64,000 nucleotides of DNA, taken from a virus. Where the stretch lies: positions 1-64,000 of IMG/VR virus record IMGVR_UViG_3300032286_000926. One strand, written 5' to 3'. A model generated the notes under the pieces. It ran no database searches. It had not been told where the DNA came from and saw only the letters and a program-made list of their open reading frames with translations. Below are positions 29,891 to 38,852 of the stretch, one piece after another (positions within the stretch are counted from its first letter, which is position 1; every line of letters starts with the position of its first letter). The position numbers were made by a program, and so were the translations under genes.

Positions 29891-31194
29891 CAACCGAATC
29901 AAATATTAACAGTACATTACAAAGTTTTGTTAAAGAGATGGCTATTATTTTACCTAGAGGTAAACCTTTAGATTTAACTTCTTATTTTAGTGAATTAAAC
30001 TTTTATGAAAGCATGTTTACACCATGCTCTTCAGGCAATGTATTAATTACTGAAGGTAGTGGATTATTAGAAAAAATTGATTTTAAGGGTAACTATTCAA
30101 TTAGATTTAAACTTCAAAAATCTGAAGAGGATAATAATTTTTTTGAATTTTATAAAGAATTTAAAATTTACAATATTACAAATAGACAGAATGTGTCGTC
30201 AACGGCTCAAACATATTTAATACATTTTGTGAATGAAGATTTTGTGTATTCGTTACAACAAAAAATAAATCAAAATTATACCAATTCATATTCTACAATA
30301 GCTGAAAGAATATTAACAAGAAATCTAAAGGTTCCAAATTCAAGGCCATCAAGAGGCAAATCCGGTATTAATTTCATTTATCCAACAGAGGTAGGTAAAG
30401 AAGTTATTATACCTAATTTAAATCCTTTTGATTCTTTAACTTGGATTGCCAAAAGAACAACATCAACAAAATACAAAGCACCAGATTTTTTATTTTTTGA
30501 AAATAACAAAGGTTATAATTTTGTGCCAGTTTCATATTTGTGGGAAAAAGAACCACAATGGACTATAAATGTTAAACCTAAAAATATTTCAAATGATGTT
30601 GGTTCTGAATTTTTTGGTGCTCGTAGTATGAAAGTAATATCACAATTTAATATGTTAAATAGTATTAAAGAAGGTTCTTATGCTGGAACTTTTGTTGGAT
30701 TTGACACATATACCAAAACAATTTCTGTGCAAAAAATAGATAACACTTTTGATAGTAATCCAAACCATGCTAATAAAAATGCTAATTTAAGTGATACAAA
30801 ATCTAAAGATAATATTGATTTTACAAAAATGTATGATTCTAGAGTTGCAATTTATCCTTTTGCTTTACCAAGAACTACACAAGCATACATTAAAAAAAAT
30901 TCACCAAAGGCTGCAAATACTGTTGATGATCCTGAAAAATATATTTTTCAAAGAAAATCTTTTTTTGCCAATTTAATGCAAAAACGAATTCAATTAACAA
31001 TGCCAGGGTTTTTTGGATATACTTGCGGTGAAACAATAACATTAAATGTTCCAAAATTTGCAATAAAGGATGATGAAAAAAATACGGATGACACTTTGAG
31101 TGGCAAATATATAATACTAGGTGTACGACATATTATAAGATATACAACCCACGAAACCATTATTGAAGTAGCAACGGACTCGACCAAAAAATGA
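29887..31194 (+). CDS. Baseplate hub protein (gp27-like)
   Basis: A 435-residue protein. FVKEMAIILPRGKPLDLTSYFSEL at the start, FYESMFTPCSSGNVLI, RFKLQKSEED and a C-terminal MPGFFGYTCGETITLNVP with GKYIILGVRHIIRY fit a gp27-type hub (T4 gp27, 391 residues), which forms a trimer holding the spike. Position right before the spike genes supports this. It overlaps the next gene by four bases. I see no enzymatic motif. Confidence 0.75.
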   Translation: MTTESNINSTLQSFVKEMAIILPRGKPLDLTSYFSELNFYESMFTPCSSGNVLITEGSGLLEKIDFKGNYSIRFKLQKSEEDNNFFEFYKEFKIYNITNRQNVSSTAQTYLIHFVNEDFVYSLQQKINQNYTNSYSTIAERILTRNLKVPNSRPSRGKSGINFIYPTEVGKEVIIPNLNPFDSLTWIAKRTTSTKYKAPDFLFFENNKGYNFVPVSYLWEKEPQWTINVKPKNISNDVGSEFFGARSMKVISQFNMLNSIKEGSYAGTFVGFDTYTKTISVQKIDNTFDSNPNHANKNANLSDTKSKDNIDFTKMYDSRVAIYPFALPRTTQAYIKKNSPKAANTVDDPEKYIFQRKSFFANLMQKRIQLTMPGFFGYTCGETITLNVPKFAIKDDEKNTDDTLSGKYIILGVRHIIRYTTHETIIEVATDSTKK

Positions 31195-32279
31195 TACCTA
31201 ATGACTTTTACGGAAAAAAACCCTTTATCTGGTGGACAGGTATAGTTGAAAATACAGATGATAAATTGAATTTGGGTTCACTACAAGTTCGCATCATCGG
31301 ACTACATTCACTAGATAAAACACAAGTACCAACAGAATCTTTGCCTTGGGCTCAGGTGGCTAAACCAACTACAGGTGCAAACACCAGTTCCGGCCCAAGA
31401 CCTGGTGATTGGGTGTTTGGATTTTTTCAAGATAGTGAACAAGCACAAATACCTGTAGTGTTAGGAATATTTCCTGGTATTGAAAGTAAGCAATCGCAAA
31501 TTGTTTATCAAGAATCCGTTACTAGAGAAGGTGCTGCTAATAAACCAGTTCCTTCACAAATTGACCGAGTAGTTGGAGAACCAACCACAGTTCTTATTGC
31601 TCGTGGTGTTGTAAAAGGTACTTTGGTTGATAAAACCAATAATCAATTAGCACATGTTTGCGATATTAAACCTTTTGTTAAAGAAACTGTAATTAAAATT
31701 AGAGCTACATTTGGTTATGTTGTTGAAGCAATTAGAAAAGCCATTCGTGTTATTTTGAAAGCACTTGGATTAGATCCTAGTGGAGAAAGCTCAAAATTAA
31801 CGCAACAACTTAAATCATTGGCCGCTGAAATACGAAAGTTTAAAGACTATGTTACTGATTTTAATGATTATGTTTTAAAACTTGTTACATTGGCAAAACA
31901 AATAAGAGCCATGATTGATTACATTCTTAGTTTACCAGAAAAATTGCTTAAACTTTTGCAAGATTGTTTAGTTCAATTATATACCGCATTAGCTAGAGGA
32001 TTTGCTGATTTATTGGCACCACCAGATAATCTTTTGGGTACTAATGTTAATATGGATGAAATAAAAGCCGCCTTTAATGATGTACAATCTGCAACAAAAG
32101 AATTATATACGGCAACAATAACAACAATATCAATTCCTGGCCAAGTTGTTGGTGCTCTTTTAACTCCGTCTAGTACCGCTGATATGGAAAAAGCCGGTGC
32201 GGATTTAAATGGTTTTTTTACATCACAACCAGCTGCACCTGATATTTCAACTACAATAAATCCAAGTAAACAACCTTAA
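31191..32279 (+). CDS. Spike adaptor protein (gp5 OB-fold like)
   Basis: A 362-residue protein. The N-terminal 100 residues (FIWWTGIVENTDDKLNLGSLQVRIIGLH, SLPWAQVAKPTTG, GDWVFGFFQDSEQAQIPVVLG) form the OB-fold of gp5/VgrG-type spikes. Residues about 155-270 are helical and may fill the lysozyme position, but no lysozyme motif is present. The C-terminal part is low-complexity. The beta-helix needle is on a separate gene two bases downstream. In T4 gp5 these parts and the lysozyme lie in one protein. Confidence 0.75.
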   Translation: MIPNDFYGKKPFIWWTGIVENTDDKLNLGSLQVRIIGLHSLDKTQVPTESLPWAQVAKPTTGANTSSGPRPGDWVFGFFQDSEQAQIPVVLGIFPGIESKQSQIVYQESVTREGAANKPVPSQIDRVVGEPTTVLIARGVVKGTLVDKTNNQLAHVCDIKPFVKETVIKIRATFGYVVEAIRKAIRVILKALGLDPSGESSKLTQQLKSLAAEIRKFKDYVTDFNDYVLKLVTLAKQIRAMIDYILSLPEKLLKLLQDCLVQLYTALARGFADLLAPPDNLLGTNVNMDEIKAAFNDVQSATKELYTATITTISIPGQVVGALLTPSSTADMEKAGADLNGFFTSQPAAPDISTTINPSKQP

Positions 32280-32281
32280 TT

Positions 32282-33112
32282 ATGGCAACTAAACCAATAG
32301 AAGATAGAGGATGGACAGAACCGGAATCGGCAGCTAGTGTTGAGAATCCACCAAAACCTCCTTATAATAATATAACACAAACTCCATCTGGACATATGTT
32401 TGAGATGGATGATACAAATAGTCGTGAACGTGTCAGACTACAACACCGTACAGGTACTTTTATTGAAATGCACCCAAATGGTGATGAAGTGCATAAAGTT
32501 TACGGTGACGGTTATGAAATTACAATTAAAAATAAAAATGTTTTAATTAAAGGTCATTGTAATATAACTATTGAAGGTGATTCTATTATTGATATTAAAG
32601 GTGATAAAATTGAACGAGTAGCTGGCGATTATGATTTACAAGTTAATGGTAATTATACGGTATGTGGCAAAAAATCAATCAATTTAGCTACCAATGGTAA
32701 TTTTACTTTAGGTGCCGGTTCCACAGTTGGTGGCGGAGATATTAAGATGATAACTGGTGGACATGTTTATGTTTCTGGTGATATGACTGTTGCTGGTGGT
32801 TTTGTTGCGGATTTAATAACATCAACAACCCGTGTGGATGCGTTGACTGGTGTTAGTGCTGGTCCTTTAGGATTTGTTTCTACATTAGGTGGTTTGGCAA
32901 TTGGTCTTCCTCCACTAACACCTGCTACTCCATTTCAAATTAATTGTAGCGGTCCTATTAATTCTTTAGCTTCAGTAAGCGCACCTGTGGGTACTCTTTC
33001 ATTTATGACTGCAATTCATATGACGGATATTATTAATTTAGGTATAAACAACATACATAATCATCCAACACCCAAAGGTCCATCAGGACCACCTCTAGTA
33101 CAAATGGTTTAA
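32282..33112 (+). CDS. Spike needle protein (gp5 C-terminal beta-helix like)
   Basis: A 276-residue protein. Residues about 30-175 hold short repeats typical of the triple-stranded beta-helix of gp5/VgrG (FIEMHPNGDEVHKVYGDGYEI, VLIKGHCNITIEGDSIIDIKGD, VAGDYDLQVNGNYTVC). The C-terminal end (INNIHNHPTPKGPSGPP) resembles the metal-binding tip region with two histidines (HNH). It would be the membrane-piercing needle attached to the OB-fold protein at 31191. Confidence 0.8.
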   Translation: MATKPIEDRGWTEPESAASVENPPKPPYNNITQTPSGHMFEMDDTNSRERVRLQHRTGTFIEMHPNGDEVHKVYGDGYEITIKNKNVLIKGHCNITIEGDSIIDIKGDKIERVAGDYDLQVNGNYTVCGKKSINLATNGNFTLGAGSTVGGGDIKMITGGHVYVSGDMTVAGGFVADLITSTTRVDALTGVSAGPLGFVSTLGGLAIGLPPLTPATPFQINCSGPINSLASVSAPVGTLSFMTAIHMTDIINLGINNIHNHPTPKGPSGPPLVQMV

Positions 33113-33123
33113 AGTGAGAAAAC

Positions 33124-33951
33124 ATGAATAGTATATTTCAACAATTAGGTTACAATTATAGTCCATCAAGTAATGAAATAATTACATTTGACCAAAGTGT
33201 TTTGAATTCAATGAATTCTGTTCCACAATTTTTAAATTCGTGGCAATATGAAGATTTGCGAAATAATGATACTGCAATATCAAATTATCTTGTAAATCCT
33301 GTATCTTCAATATCACAATTTATACATGATATTGCAGTATCTATTTTTGATGCTTGTGGAAATGTTGCTGATTTGGCAACTATATCCGCAACAGCCAATA
33401 CTGCCAATGTGGCTGCAACCAATTTTTTAGCACATACAAATAGACTTGCTGGAATAGAACCAATCAATTCCGATACCGTGTTATTGCCTCACTATGATAC
33501 TGCTATTGGAGTTGGTAAATCAATAATGTATATTGTATATCAGTCTGATGAAATACAGAATAATGCGCCAATTATGGGTTCGTTTACAAGCCTTTTTATA
33601 AAAGACGATTTAACTTTGAAATATAATGTGGTTACTGGTTATCCAGATTTGATTTCTAATAGTATAAGTGCAAATACTTATCCTGACGGTAACGGAAATA
33701 CAATTACAGAATTGTCCTCAAATTTAACACCAACACAAATTAGTACAATTGTTACCAATGTTGAAGCTCTTGGAAACACTATGAATACAAGGCGAACCCA
33801 TGATGAGAATTTCTATAACAATTCAAAAAATATATTGACTGAATTTAACCAAATAAAGAAATTTAAGAGTCCTGGCACATCAGAAACAAATATTATTAAT
33901 GATTACATTGGAACAACGAGATTGAAAAATAACTTGGCAAATGTCGCATAA
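33124..33951 (+). CDS. Hypothetical baseplate-cluster protein
   Basis: A 275-residue protein rich in N, S and T, between the spike and gp25. The segment ATISATANTANVAATNFLAHTNRL (about 80-103) has an alanine/asparagine pattern like the fibre proteins downstream. No family recognised. Similar-sized unknown proteins occur here in T4-like marine phages. A structural role is inferred from position. Confidence 0.6.
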   Translation: MNSIFQQLGYNYSPSSNEIITFDQSVLNSMNSVPQFLNSWQYEDLRNNDTAISNYLVNPVSSISQFIHDIAVSIFDACGNVADLATISATANTANVAATNFLAHTNRLAGIEPINSDTVLLPHYDTAIGVGKSIMYIVYQSDEIQNNAPIMGSFTSLFIKDDLTLKYNVVTGYPDLISNSISANTYPDGNGNTITELSSNLTPTQISTIVTNVEALGNTMNTRRTHDENFYNNSKNILTEFNQIKKFKSPGTSETNIINDYIGTTRLKNNLANVA

Positions 33952-33954
33952 ATA
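33947..33954 (+). promoter_or_regulatory. CATAAATA late-promoter-like box
   Basis: CATAAATA overlapping the TAA stop of the previous gene and only five bases before the gp25 ATG. If used, the transcript would start on or beyond the ATG, so it is either non-functional, serves a later gene, or gives a leaderless message. Confidence 0.4.
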
Positions 33955-33958
33955 AACA

Positions 33959-34363
33959 ATGGCAAATATAACAGTTCAAAAAACAAGACAGTATAGTGAT
34001 TTAGACTTAAATTTCACGGTACATCCAGTTAAAAAAGATATTAATATCTATAAAGACGAGATGGCAGTAATCAATGCTTTAAAAAATCTCATCTTAACTA
34101 ACCATTATGAACGACCATTCCAACCAGACCTTGGTAGTAATGTTCGTAAACTTTTATTTGAACATATGGATATTATTACAGCCGCAGCTTTAGAAAAAGA
34201 GATAGAACAAACAATTACCAACTTTGAACCAAGAGTTCAAATTTTAGATATATCCGTTGCACCAAATGACGAAAAGAACTCATATGGTGTTACTATGAGA
34301 TTCAATGTAGTCAACAGAACCGAACCAGTTACAATAAGTTTCTTATTGGAAAGAATACGATAA
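33959..34363 (+). CDS. 25: gp25 baseplate wedge protein
   Basis: A 134-residue protein, against 132 in T4 gp25. LDLNFTVHPVKKDINIYKDE, NHYERPFQPDLGSNVRKLLFEH and the C-terminal VTISFLLERIR match the gp25-type (GPW_gp25) fold, related to the tail sheath initiator of contractile systems. It directly precedes the gp6 gene, as in T4-like phages. Confidence 0.92.
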   Translation: MANITVQKTRQYSDLDLNFTVHPVKKDINIYKDEMAVINALKNLILTNHYERPFQPDLGSNVRKLLFEHMDIITAAALEKEIEQTITNFEPRVQILDISVAPNDEKNSYGVTMRFNVVNRTEPVTISFLLERIR

Positions 34364-36442
34364 ATGGCAACAAATAACTTAAAAGTTACCGACCTTGATT
34401 TTGATACAATCAAGCAAAACCTTAAAACCTATTTAAAAAATCCATCAATTAATCCTACCTTTCAGGATTATGATTTTGATGCTTCTGGTTTAAGTGTGTT
34501 GATTGATTTGTTGGCATATAATACACATTATAATGCATACTACTTGAACATGGTTGCCAACGAATCGTTTTTAGATACCGCAAAATTAAGAGATTCGGTG
34601 GTTTCACATGCAAAGACTTTGGGTTACACTCCATACTCAGTAAAGGCTGCAACAGCTATTGTTAATATTACAATGCCTTTCAACCCTTACGAAAATTTAA
34701 ACATGGGTGAAATAATTATACCTAAAAATTATAAGATATTATCCAATCAGATTGATGGTGCATCATATACTTTTAATGTATTGGAAAATATAAAAGCAAC
34801 CAAATCTGGTTCAAATTATTTCTTTGAAAATGTTCCAATTTATGAGGGTGAATTAATAACGTATGCCTTCAACTATTACGAACAGACAAATCCAAAACAA
34901 ATATTTACTCTACCAGAATCCAATATAGATACAACTACAATTAGTGTTTTGGTTTTATCACCAACAGATACATCATCAACTGTTTATTCAAGAGTTGATA
35001 CTGTTTTGGATGTTATTGACACATCAGAGGTGTATTTCCTACAAGAGTCTAGAAACGGCCAATACGAAATTTATTTTGGTGATGGTGTTATTGGTAAAAA
35101 ATTACCAGTTGGTGCTGTAGTTCAAGTATCATATTTGGTAACTAATGGTTCAGCCGCAAATAAAGCATACACATTCATTGCTACCGGTAATTTAACCGAT
35201 AGTTTAGGTGAAACTGTTATTTCTGGCGACGTAAATGTTGTTACAGTATCTCCAGCTGCTGGTGGTTCAACCCGTGAGGATATTGATTCGATTAAGTATT
35301 CTGCAATTAACAAATATTCTTCACAAAATCGTTTAGTAACTTACAACGATTATAATGCTTACATTTTAAGTAACTATCCGAATATTGATTCACTATCCGT
35401 ATGGGGTGGTGAAAATGAAGATCCTCCTGTTTATGGTAAAGTTTTTGTTTCGATGAAACCAAAGGAAGATTATTATATCTCTGAAGCAGAAAAACAAAGA
35501 ATTATTGATGATATTATTACTCCAAAATCAGTAATATCAATACAAACATTAATTAAAGATCCTGAATATCTTTATTTAAAACTTAATAATAATGTACGAT
35601 ATGATTCCAAAAAAACAAGTTTAACACAAGAATCATTAAAATCTTTAATTAAAGACACTATTGTTAATTTCTTTAATTCAACAGTTTCTAAGTTTAATTC
35701 TACTTTTGCTTTGTCTAAAATGCAAGAAGAAATTGATAATTTGGATAGTTCAATAATTGGTATTGATTCTACACTTCGTTTAGAGAAAAAATTTAAACCA
35801 CTATTATTAACTAATGCCTCTTATACTGTCAATTTCAATTCTGAATTGTACCGAGGTTCTGTTATCAATCGTTTGGCTTCCAATGAATTTGATGTGTTTG
35901 ATAATACAGGCATAAGACGAACTGCTATTATTGAAGAAACACCTGAAGCTTATACTGGTATTTCAGATATTCTGGTTACGGATCCGGGTTCTGGTTACAT
36001 AGCAACACCAACCGTGACCATTACTGGTGATGGTACTGGTGCTACAGCTACTGCAAAAATTGTAAATGGTCGAGTAGAATCTTTTACTATTACCAATCGT
36101 GGTATTAATTATAGTCGTGCCGTATTAAGGGTAGAAGGTGGTGGTGGTTTTGGTGCTACGGCAACCATTATTTTAAATTCTCGTTATGGTGTTTTAAGAA
36201 CAGTTTATTTTGACACAAACGCAGAACGTCAAATTATTAACTCAAATGCTGGTACAATTAATTACCTTACTGGTGAAATTGTATTGAATAACCTACAAGT
36301 ATTGTCCACAAGTTCAGCTGATGGTTATATTAATATCAATGTTCAATCTGAAAACAACATTATTAGTTCAATTAAAAATACTTTAATTGTTTTAAATTCT
36401 GGTGATGCTACTTCAGTTGTTACAACTTTAACTTCGGTATAA
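34364..36442 (+). CDS. 6: gp6 baseplate wedge protein
   Basis: A 692-residue protein, against 660 in T4 gp6. The N-terminal half (LLAYNTHYNAYYLNMVANESFLDTA) and the middle (FYFGDGVIGKKLPVGA-type YFGDGVIGKKL) fit the gp6/baseplate J-like fold. Near the end are two units of the glycine-rich beta module (VTDPGSGYIATPTVTITG, then GGGGFGATATIIL; about residues 535-605). gp6 forms the ring that links wedges. It starts directly after gp25. Confidence 0.9.
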   Translation: MATNNLKVTDLDFDTIKQNLKTYLKNPSINPTFQDYDFDASGLSVLIDLLAYNTHYNAYYLNMVANESFLDTAKLRDSVVSHAKTLGYTPYSVKAATAIVNITMPFNPYENLNMGEIIIPKNYKILSNQIDGASYTFNVLENIKATKSGSNYFFENVPIYEGELITYAFNYYEQTNPKQIFTLPESNIDTTTISVLVLSPTDTSSTVYSRVDTVLDVIDTSEVYFLQESRNGQYEIYFGDGVIGKKLPVGAVVQVSYLVTNGSAANKAYTFIATGNLTDSLGETVISGDVNVVTVSPAAGGSTREDIDSIKYSAINKYSSQNRLVTYNDYNAYILSNYPNIDSLSVWGGENEDPPVYGKVFVSMKPKEDYYISEAEKQRIIDDIITPKSVISIQTLIKDPEYLYLKLNNNVRYDSKKTSLTQESLKSLIKDTIVNFFNSTVSKFNSTFALSKMQEEIDNLDSSIIGIDSTLRLEKKFKPLLLTNASYTVNFNSELYRGSVINRLASNEFDVFDNTGIRRTAIIEETPEAYTGISDILVTDPGSGYIATPTVTITGDGTGATATAKIVNGRVESFTITNRGINYSRAVLRVEGGGGFGATATIILNSRYGVLRTVYFDTNAERQIINSNAGTINYLTGEIVLNNLQVLSTSSADGYININVQSENNIISSIKNTLIVLNSGDATSVVTTLTSV

Positions 36443-36443
36443 A

Positions 36444-38843
36444 ATGGACCAAAAAACATCACTATTAGTTAATAGTCAGTTACCTGAGTTTATTCGTGAA
36501 GAATATCCTCAGTTTATTTCTTTTTTGGAAGCCTATTATCAATTTCTTGAAACCGAACAGATTGTAAATGGTGTAACTCAACAAAATGATTTAACTTCAA
36601 AGTTAAAGAATTTACGGTATATTTCTGATATCGACCAATCGTTATCTCAATTTGAACAACAGTTTTATAATGAATTTTTATCATTAATACCTAAAGATAC
36701 TAAAGTTGATAAAGCTTTTTTAATTAAAAATATTCTACCTTTATATCAAGCTAAAGGTACAGAAAAATCATTTCAGTTTTTATTCCGTTTATTGTTTGGA
36801 GAAGAGATTACTATTTCTTACCCTCGTAATCAAATATTACGCACATCTGATGGTAAGTGGTCAATCGAAAACATTTTGAGAACAGATGCCGAATTGTATA
36901 GTGAATATGTTTCTGATGGAATACAAACATCATATTATTTACCATATCCAATTGATTTGGATAAAATCCAAGTTTATATTGACGATTCTCTTTTTGAAAA
37001 TTTTGATAATTATTATGTTAAAAAAGAATTACAAAAACTTGAATTTTATAGAACACCTGCAATAAATTCAAAAATTAAAATTGTTTACCCAACACAATTT
37101 AATGTTTCTATATTTAAAAACCGTAAAATTACTGGATTAACATCTGGTGCATATGCTTTGGTTGAAAATGCTGGTATTCGAACCGCTTCTGGTTCTAATT
37201 ATTATGAATTTTTTATAAATCAAAAAACAATTGTTGGTAATTTTATCAATGGCGAAATTATTCAAATAGATGCAATAAATTCGAATAATCATTTAATAAC
37301 ATTCTTTTTACAAGCATTATCTGATGTTGATTCTGTGCAAATTATTAATCCGGGAAGCAATTACAATGTTGGTGATGTTGTTAATTTTTTAGGTGCTAGT
37401 AAAAACAAAGCTGTTGCGGTTGTAAATTCTGTTAGTACAGGAACTGTGGATGGAATAACATTAAAGGTTCCAAATTTTGGTGCCGGTTATAAAGTTAATA
37501 ATAATGTTTATGTATCTAATATCAATTCAGCACCTTTTGCAGCATACATCGATGCGGTAGATGATTCTGGTACAATTTCAGCCAACACTATCACATATAA
37601 TAATACCGATTTTATTTCAAATCTTTCTAATGTAATTTTATCAAATACGGATTTTGGGTTTGCGGCTAATGGTACACAAAATTTAACTTCTGTTATTGGT
37701 GATGCTTTAACTTTGAATACTATTAACGAATTAGGCCCAGCAATTAACGTTGTAGTATCTCTTAGTGAATTGACAAACAATACATCGCCAATTTTTGTTA
37801 CTCAATCTAACGTGGTTTATGGTAATGTTACTATATTAGACTTGGGTGCAATTGGTACAATTAAGGTTAATAATGGTGGTACTGGTTATTTACCTGGAGA
37901 CAATTTAATATTCACAAATACGGAATATTTTTCTGGCCAAGGCGCAGCTGCCAGAGTTTCTTTTGTCTCACCAAATGGTAGTATTGGAGGTGTTCAAGTT
38001 ACCAATCCGGGTCGTAATTATAGAAAAGATTATTTACCAACCATAACTGTTGATAGTGTTTCTGGTGTTGGTGCAAATTTGGCCATTCAAGACTTTATGG
38101 GAGAAGGTGCTGAATTCCAATTTGAAGCTGGTGACGGTATTGCTGGTAAAATTTTGTCTATTAAAGTTTTGGATAAAGGTACTGGTTATTCAACCAGACC
38201 ACTTGGAGATTTGACATTATCTGGTGACGGAGAAGCAACCACCAATGTTATTATTAGACCGTCTGTGATTGAATTGCCTGGAAGATGGTTGACCTCCGAT
38301 AGTTTATTGTCATCCGATGAGGTTAAATTGGAAGGTAGAAATTACTATATTGATTTCTCATATGTTATTTCATCAAAGGTTGAATTCTCCAAATATAAGA
38401 ATATCATCAAGGATTTGTTGAATCCATCTGGTGCAGTTAATTATGCAATTTATAAAATTATTGAAACCATTAATGTTCCAGTATCTATAAATATCGAAAG
38501 TGAATTGACCAGGCAAGTGTCAGGAACAGTCAATGTGGCAGCTAATAGTTACTTTGTAATTGGTACAAATACAAATTTTGTTGTTGCAAATACCACAATA
38601 TTAATGCCTCCAGGAACAAATATTAAAGTTAACGGTGAAATAAGAATAGCAAATAGTATTATAAATAACACAAGTATTACGGTTTCGGAACCATTTACTT
38701 ATAGTGCAAACGACCAATTGATAACAATTGTGTTACCTCCATATAACTCAATAACAACAGAATATTGGCGTGAAATGCAAACCGAACAAAATGTAAATAA
38801 CTTCTTTATTACAGAAGCTATGCCGCCGTCTAGTATAATTTAA
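36444..38843 (+). CDS. Large baseplate wedge protein (gp7 position)
   Basis: A 799-residue protein. The N-terminus (LPEFIREEYPQFISFLEAYYQFLE) is conserved in T4-like marine phages at this locus, between gp6 and gp8-like genes. The middle and C-terminus contain three or four copies of the glycine-rich beta module (PGSNYNVGDVVNFLG, GGTGYLPGDNLIF, NPGRNYRKDYLPTITV, KGTGYSTRPLGDLTLSG). By order it fills the gp7 place, but I see no sequence match to T4 gp7. Confidence 0.65.
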   Translation: MDQKTSLLVNSQLPEFIREEYPQFISFLEAYYQFLETEQIVNGVTQQNDLTSKLKNLRYISDIDQSLSQFEQQFYNEFLSLIPKDTKVDKAFLIKNILPLYQAKGTEKSFQFLFRLLFGEEITISYPRNQILRTSDGKWSIENILRTDAELYSEYVSDGIQTSYYLPYPIDLDKIQVYIDDSLFENFDNYYVKKELQKLEFYRTPAINSKIKIVYPTQFNVSIFKNRKITGLTSGAYALVENAGIRTASGSNYYEFFINQKTIVGNFINGEIIQIDAINSNNHLITFFLQALSDVDSVQIINPGSNYNVGDVVNFLGASKNKAVAVVNSVSTGTVDGITLKVPNFGAGYKVNNNVYVSNINSAPFAAYIDAVDDSGTISANTITYNNTDFISNLSNVILSNTDFGFAANGTQNLTSVIGDALTLNTINELGPAINVVVSLSELTNNTSPIFVTQSNVVYGNVTILDLGAIGTIKVNNGGTGYLPGDNLIFTNTEYFSGQGAAARVSFVSPNGSIGGVQVTNPGRNYRKDYLPTITVDSVSGVGANLAIQDFMGEGAEFQFEAGDGIAGKILSIKVLDKGTGYSTRPLGDLTLSGDGEATTNVIIRPSVIELPGRWLTSDSLLSSDEVKLEGRNYYIDFSYVISSKVEFSKYKNIIKDLLNPSGAVNYAIYKIIETINVPVSINIESELTRQVSGTVNVAANSYFVIGTNTNFVVANTTILMPPGTNIKVNGEIRIANSIINNTSITVSEPFTYSANDQLITIVLPPYNSITTEYWREMQTEQNVNNFFITEAMPPSSII

Positions 38844-38852
38844 AGGGATAAA

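Noticed and set aside
31191-32279. Lysozyme domain within the OB-fold spike protein
   Set aside because: The helical middle has no lysozyme E...D/T motif; the lysozyme-type motif is instead in the tape measure-like protein.
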